DNA of 64,000 bases from Angiostrongylus vasorum (taxonomy: Eukaryota > Nematoda > Chromadorea > Rhabditida > Metastrongylidae). Made by a program: the position numbers and the translations under genes. Below, one piece after another: positions 62,546-64,000 of this stretch. Location: assembly GCA_018806985.1 (NCBI GenBank), contig JADANN010000461.1, forward strand, positions 124,001 through 188,000, given 5' to 3'. Under the pieces are notes generated by a model. The model had not been told where the DNA came from, made no database searches, and saw only the letters and a program-made list of their open reading frames with translations. The number at the start of each line of letters is the position of its first letter. The stretch's first letter is position 1.

Positions 62546-62689
62546 CTGATCATTAGAGTATTTCGGTAGTTCAAAACTTTGTTGATTTATGGAATAAATT
62601 TTGCTCCATCGCAGTAAAAGTAGTTGTGGTAGTCTCTTGGCACTCCAGTAGCATGCCTCCATTTCAAGCATACTAAACGACGCAGTAAG

Positions 62690-63025
62690 AGGATAGCACA
62701 TTAGTAGTGATGTCAGTCATCACGAGCATGGTGCTAGTTCGATTCTGTACCAGGCCAACCAAGCCTCTCATCCCTCCGGGGACGGGAAATTGGTACCGGA
62801 CGCAATTCAACTGGGAACGCTCCAACCCGGCTATCTCAGGACTCCACGAAGAATTGCTCGACAACCATTCTACGAGATTCAAGATGATATGAAAATCCCT
62901 CAAGCAGCAGCGAAGCCACACGTAGAAGTTGGAAGACCTTTGGGGACAGTGGATCGGAGAAAACGAGTCGAAGGTGGGAAGTTCTGGGATCCGCACAGTA
63001 AACGTGAAGACGAGTCATAGGAAAT
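62690..63025 (+). repeat. SINE-2 copy
   Basis: The head is AGAGGATAGCACATTAGTAG; GTGCTAGTTCGATTCTG is the B-box-like site. The body is CATCCCTCCGGGGACGGG, ACCCGGCTATCTCAGGAC and CCGCACAGTAAACGTGAAG. Confidence 0.75.
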
Positions 63026-63166
63026 AGAATAAAAGTAAAACAGCGCGTTTGATTTCAATGCATACTAAAAGGCATTTTTATCTTCAATTCCTTGAAAGAA
63101 GAGATCTACTTGATGCAAACCCTCTAGCTACATGTTGTCTGTTCGCTTTTTCAACCCCAATTTTAG

Positions 63167-63370
63167 CTGCTTAATGGGCTCGAGGCACAACAAGGAACGG
63201 CAGGGATAGCGCAGGAAGCAACTCGCAACCTGACTGTAATAGCGATGTCGTACATTAATCGCCTTCTCATCAATTTGCACGATGAAAAGCAAAAGTCGAC
63301 ACAGAATAGACCTGGGAAGGACTCTACACACTCAATGCAAAGTTTGTGCTTGGGCCCGTGCGGACAACAG
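63167..63370 (+). CDS. Strong internal exon, unrecognised protein (68 codons)
   Basis: The acceptor is CCCAATTTTAG and the donor CAACAG|GTAAATGG. Phase 0 in and out. Reads LLNGLEAQQGTAGIAQEATR, NLTVIAMSYINRLLINLHDE, KQKSTQNRPGKDSTHSMQ, SLCLGPCGQQ. Codon use is clearly coding against an AT-rich background. The partner exons lie outside the recognised set; the next is probably beyond 63371. Confidence 0.65.
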
Positions 63371-63949
63371 GTAAATGGGTGCGGAGCTCAAAGCCACAAA
63401 ATATTCGCGGCAAAGATGGTTTTTCGACAACCGAAGACCATCTGTCAAGTACTGGAGTGTTTTGAGAGTTAAGAATTTTACATATTTATAGAAGAGACTT
63501 CGTTTTCTCGTACTTATTGCACGTATAAATTTTGCAGAGCGTGTCTTCAAACTTAAAAATAAGAACTTTCAAAAAATACGTCTAAGGTTAAACCTTTCAG
63601 AAAATTGAAGAAGAACCTTGAATTATTAAAACCTTTAAAATAACAGCAGCAACTACAGACATAATTGATAAAATGGTGAGAAAATCGTGCCATGGTGGAC
63701 GAAGTTACGTTTTTTCACTTGCTTTCTGCTCGAAATACAAGGCATGAAGCAATAAGGTAGAATAAACCTATGCCATAGATTCCGGAAAGTCAGGGGTTTT
63801 GCCGTGGTAAAGCAAAAAACTTCTATCCTACAAGCAATGAGTTGTACACTCACGCCATTCTTATCACAATAAACGAAAACCATTATGACATGAGATATGA
63901 TGATATGAAGTTGAAAGCGGCTATTGTTTTAGATTTGTATGAGTCCCTT

Positions 63950-64000
63950 GGAACGCATGTAGTGCAGTGGTTAAAGTTTCCCGCAACACACACGTACTCA
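63950..64000 (+). repeat. SINE-1 head, cut by window end
   Basis: GGAACGCATGTAGTGCAGTGG, then CGCAACACACACGTACTC. Only the tRNA-like head is inside the window. Confidence 0.7.

Noticed and set aside
1..64000. Bacterial features, CRISPR arrays, operons or phage genes
   Set aside because: None present. The spaced repeats are dispersed SINEs and microsatellites, and the genes have introns.

Overview
The window reads as nuclear DNA of a clade V (strongylid, hookworm-like) nematode. It is AT-rich. Its introns have nematode ends (GTAAG/GTATG donors, TTTCAG acceptors) and are short in places (42, 58, 78 bp). The one protein I recognise is an inositol 1,4,5-trisphosphate receptor. The repeats are the mix expected in strongylids: an RTE-type LINE, Penelope-like elements (PLEs) and several tRNA-derived SINE families. 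Genes are sparse and their introns are packed with transposable elements. Nothing bacterial is present: no operons, rRNA or CRISPR.

Layout. (1) 4.98-12.07 kb, minus strand: five exons of the IP3 receptor gene (itr-1/ITPR) encoding the first 193 residues. Every splice phase closes. The gene runs off the left edge. Its introns hold a 2.6 kb 5'-truncated RTE LINE (1.64-4.23 kb), a 1.8 kb head-to-head PLE palindrome (5.38-7.21 kb) and a second PLE inverted repeat (8.29-8.85 kb). A phase-compatible upstream exon lies at 14.84-14.91 kb. (2) 13-46 kb: mostly repeats, with isolated exon candidates. The best are a two-exon cysteine-rich C-terminus (26.90-27.12 kb, +), a two-exon minus-strand C-terminus (29.03-29.47 kb), a signal-peptide/cysteine-rich exon (43.13-43.29 kb, +) and a start exon downstream of a TATA box (37.00-37.12 kb, +). 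(3) 46.87-55.75 kb, plus strand: a multi-exon gene for a Ser/Thr/Pro-rich protein I do not recognise. It has at least eight well-supported exons, and the stop is at 55749. (4) 56-64 kb: repeats, a pair of overlapping small ORFs (61.45-61.73 kb, +) and one strong internal exon (63.17-63.37 kb, +).

The most interesting signal is a motif of about 36 nt that recurs at about a dozen PLE ends. It has a 4-bp outer stem (GGCT/AGCC), a CTGANGA box, a covarying 4-bp hairpin, then GAAA and N-GT-H. This is the layout of the very small hammerhead ribozyme variants known from PLEs, which lack a usable stem III and act as dimers. Many copies sit in inverted pairs. A second theme is that a SINE-like element of about 380 bp shares its last ~55 bp with the resident RTE LINE, as expected if it is mobilised in trans.

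Exon boundaries were read by eye from splice signals and phase. SINE and PLE edges are approximate.
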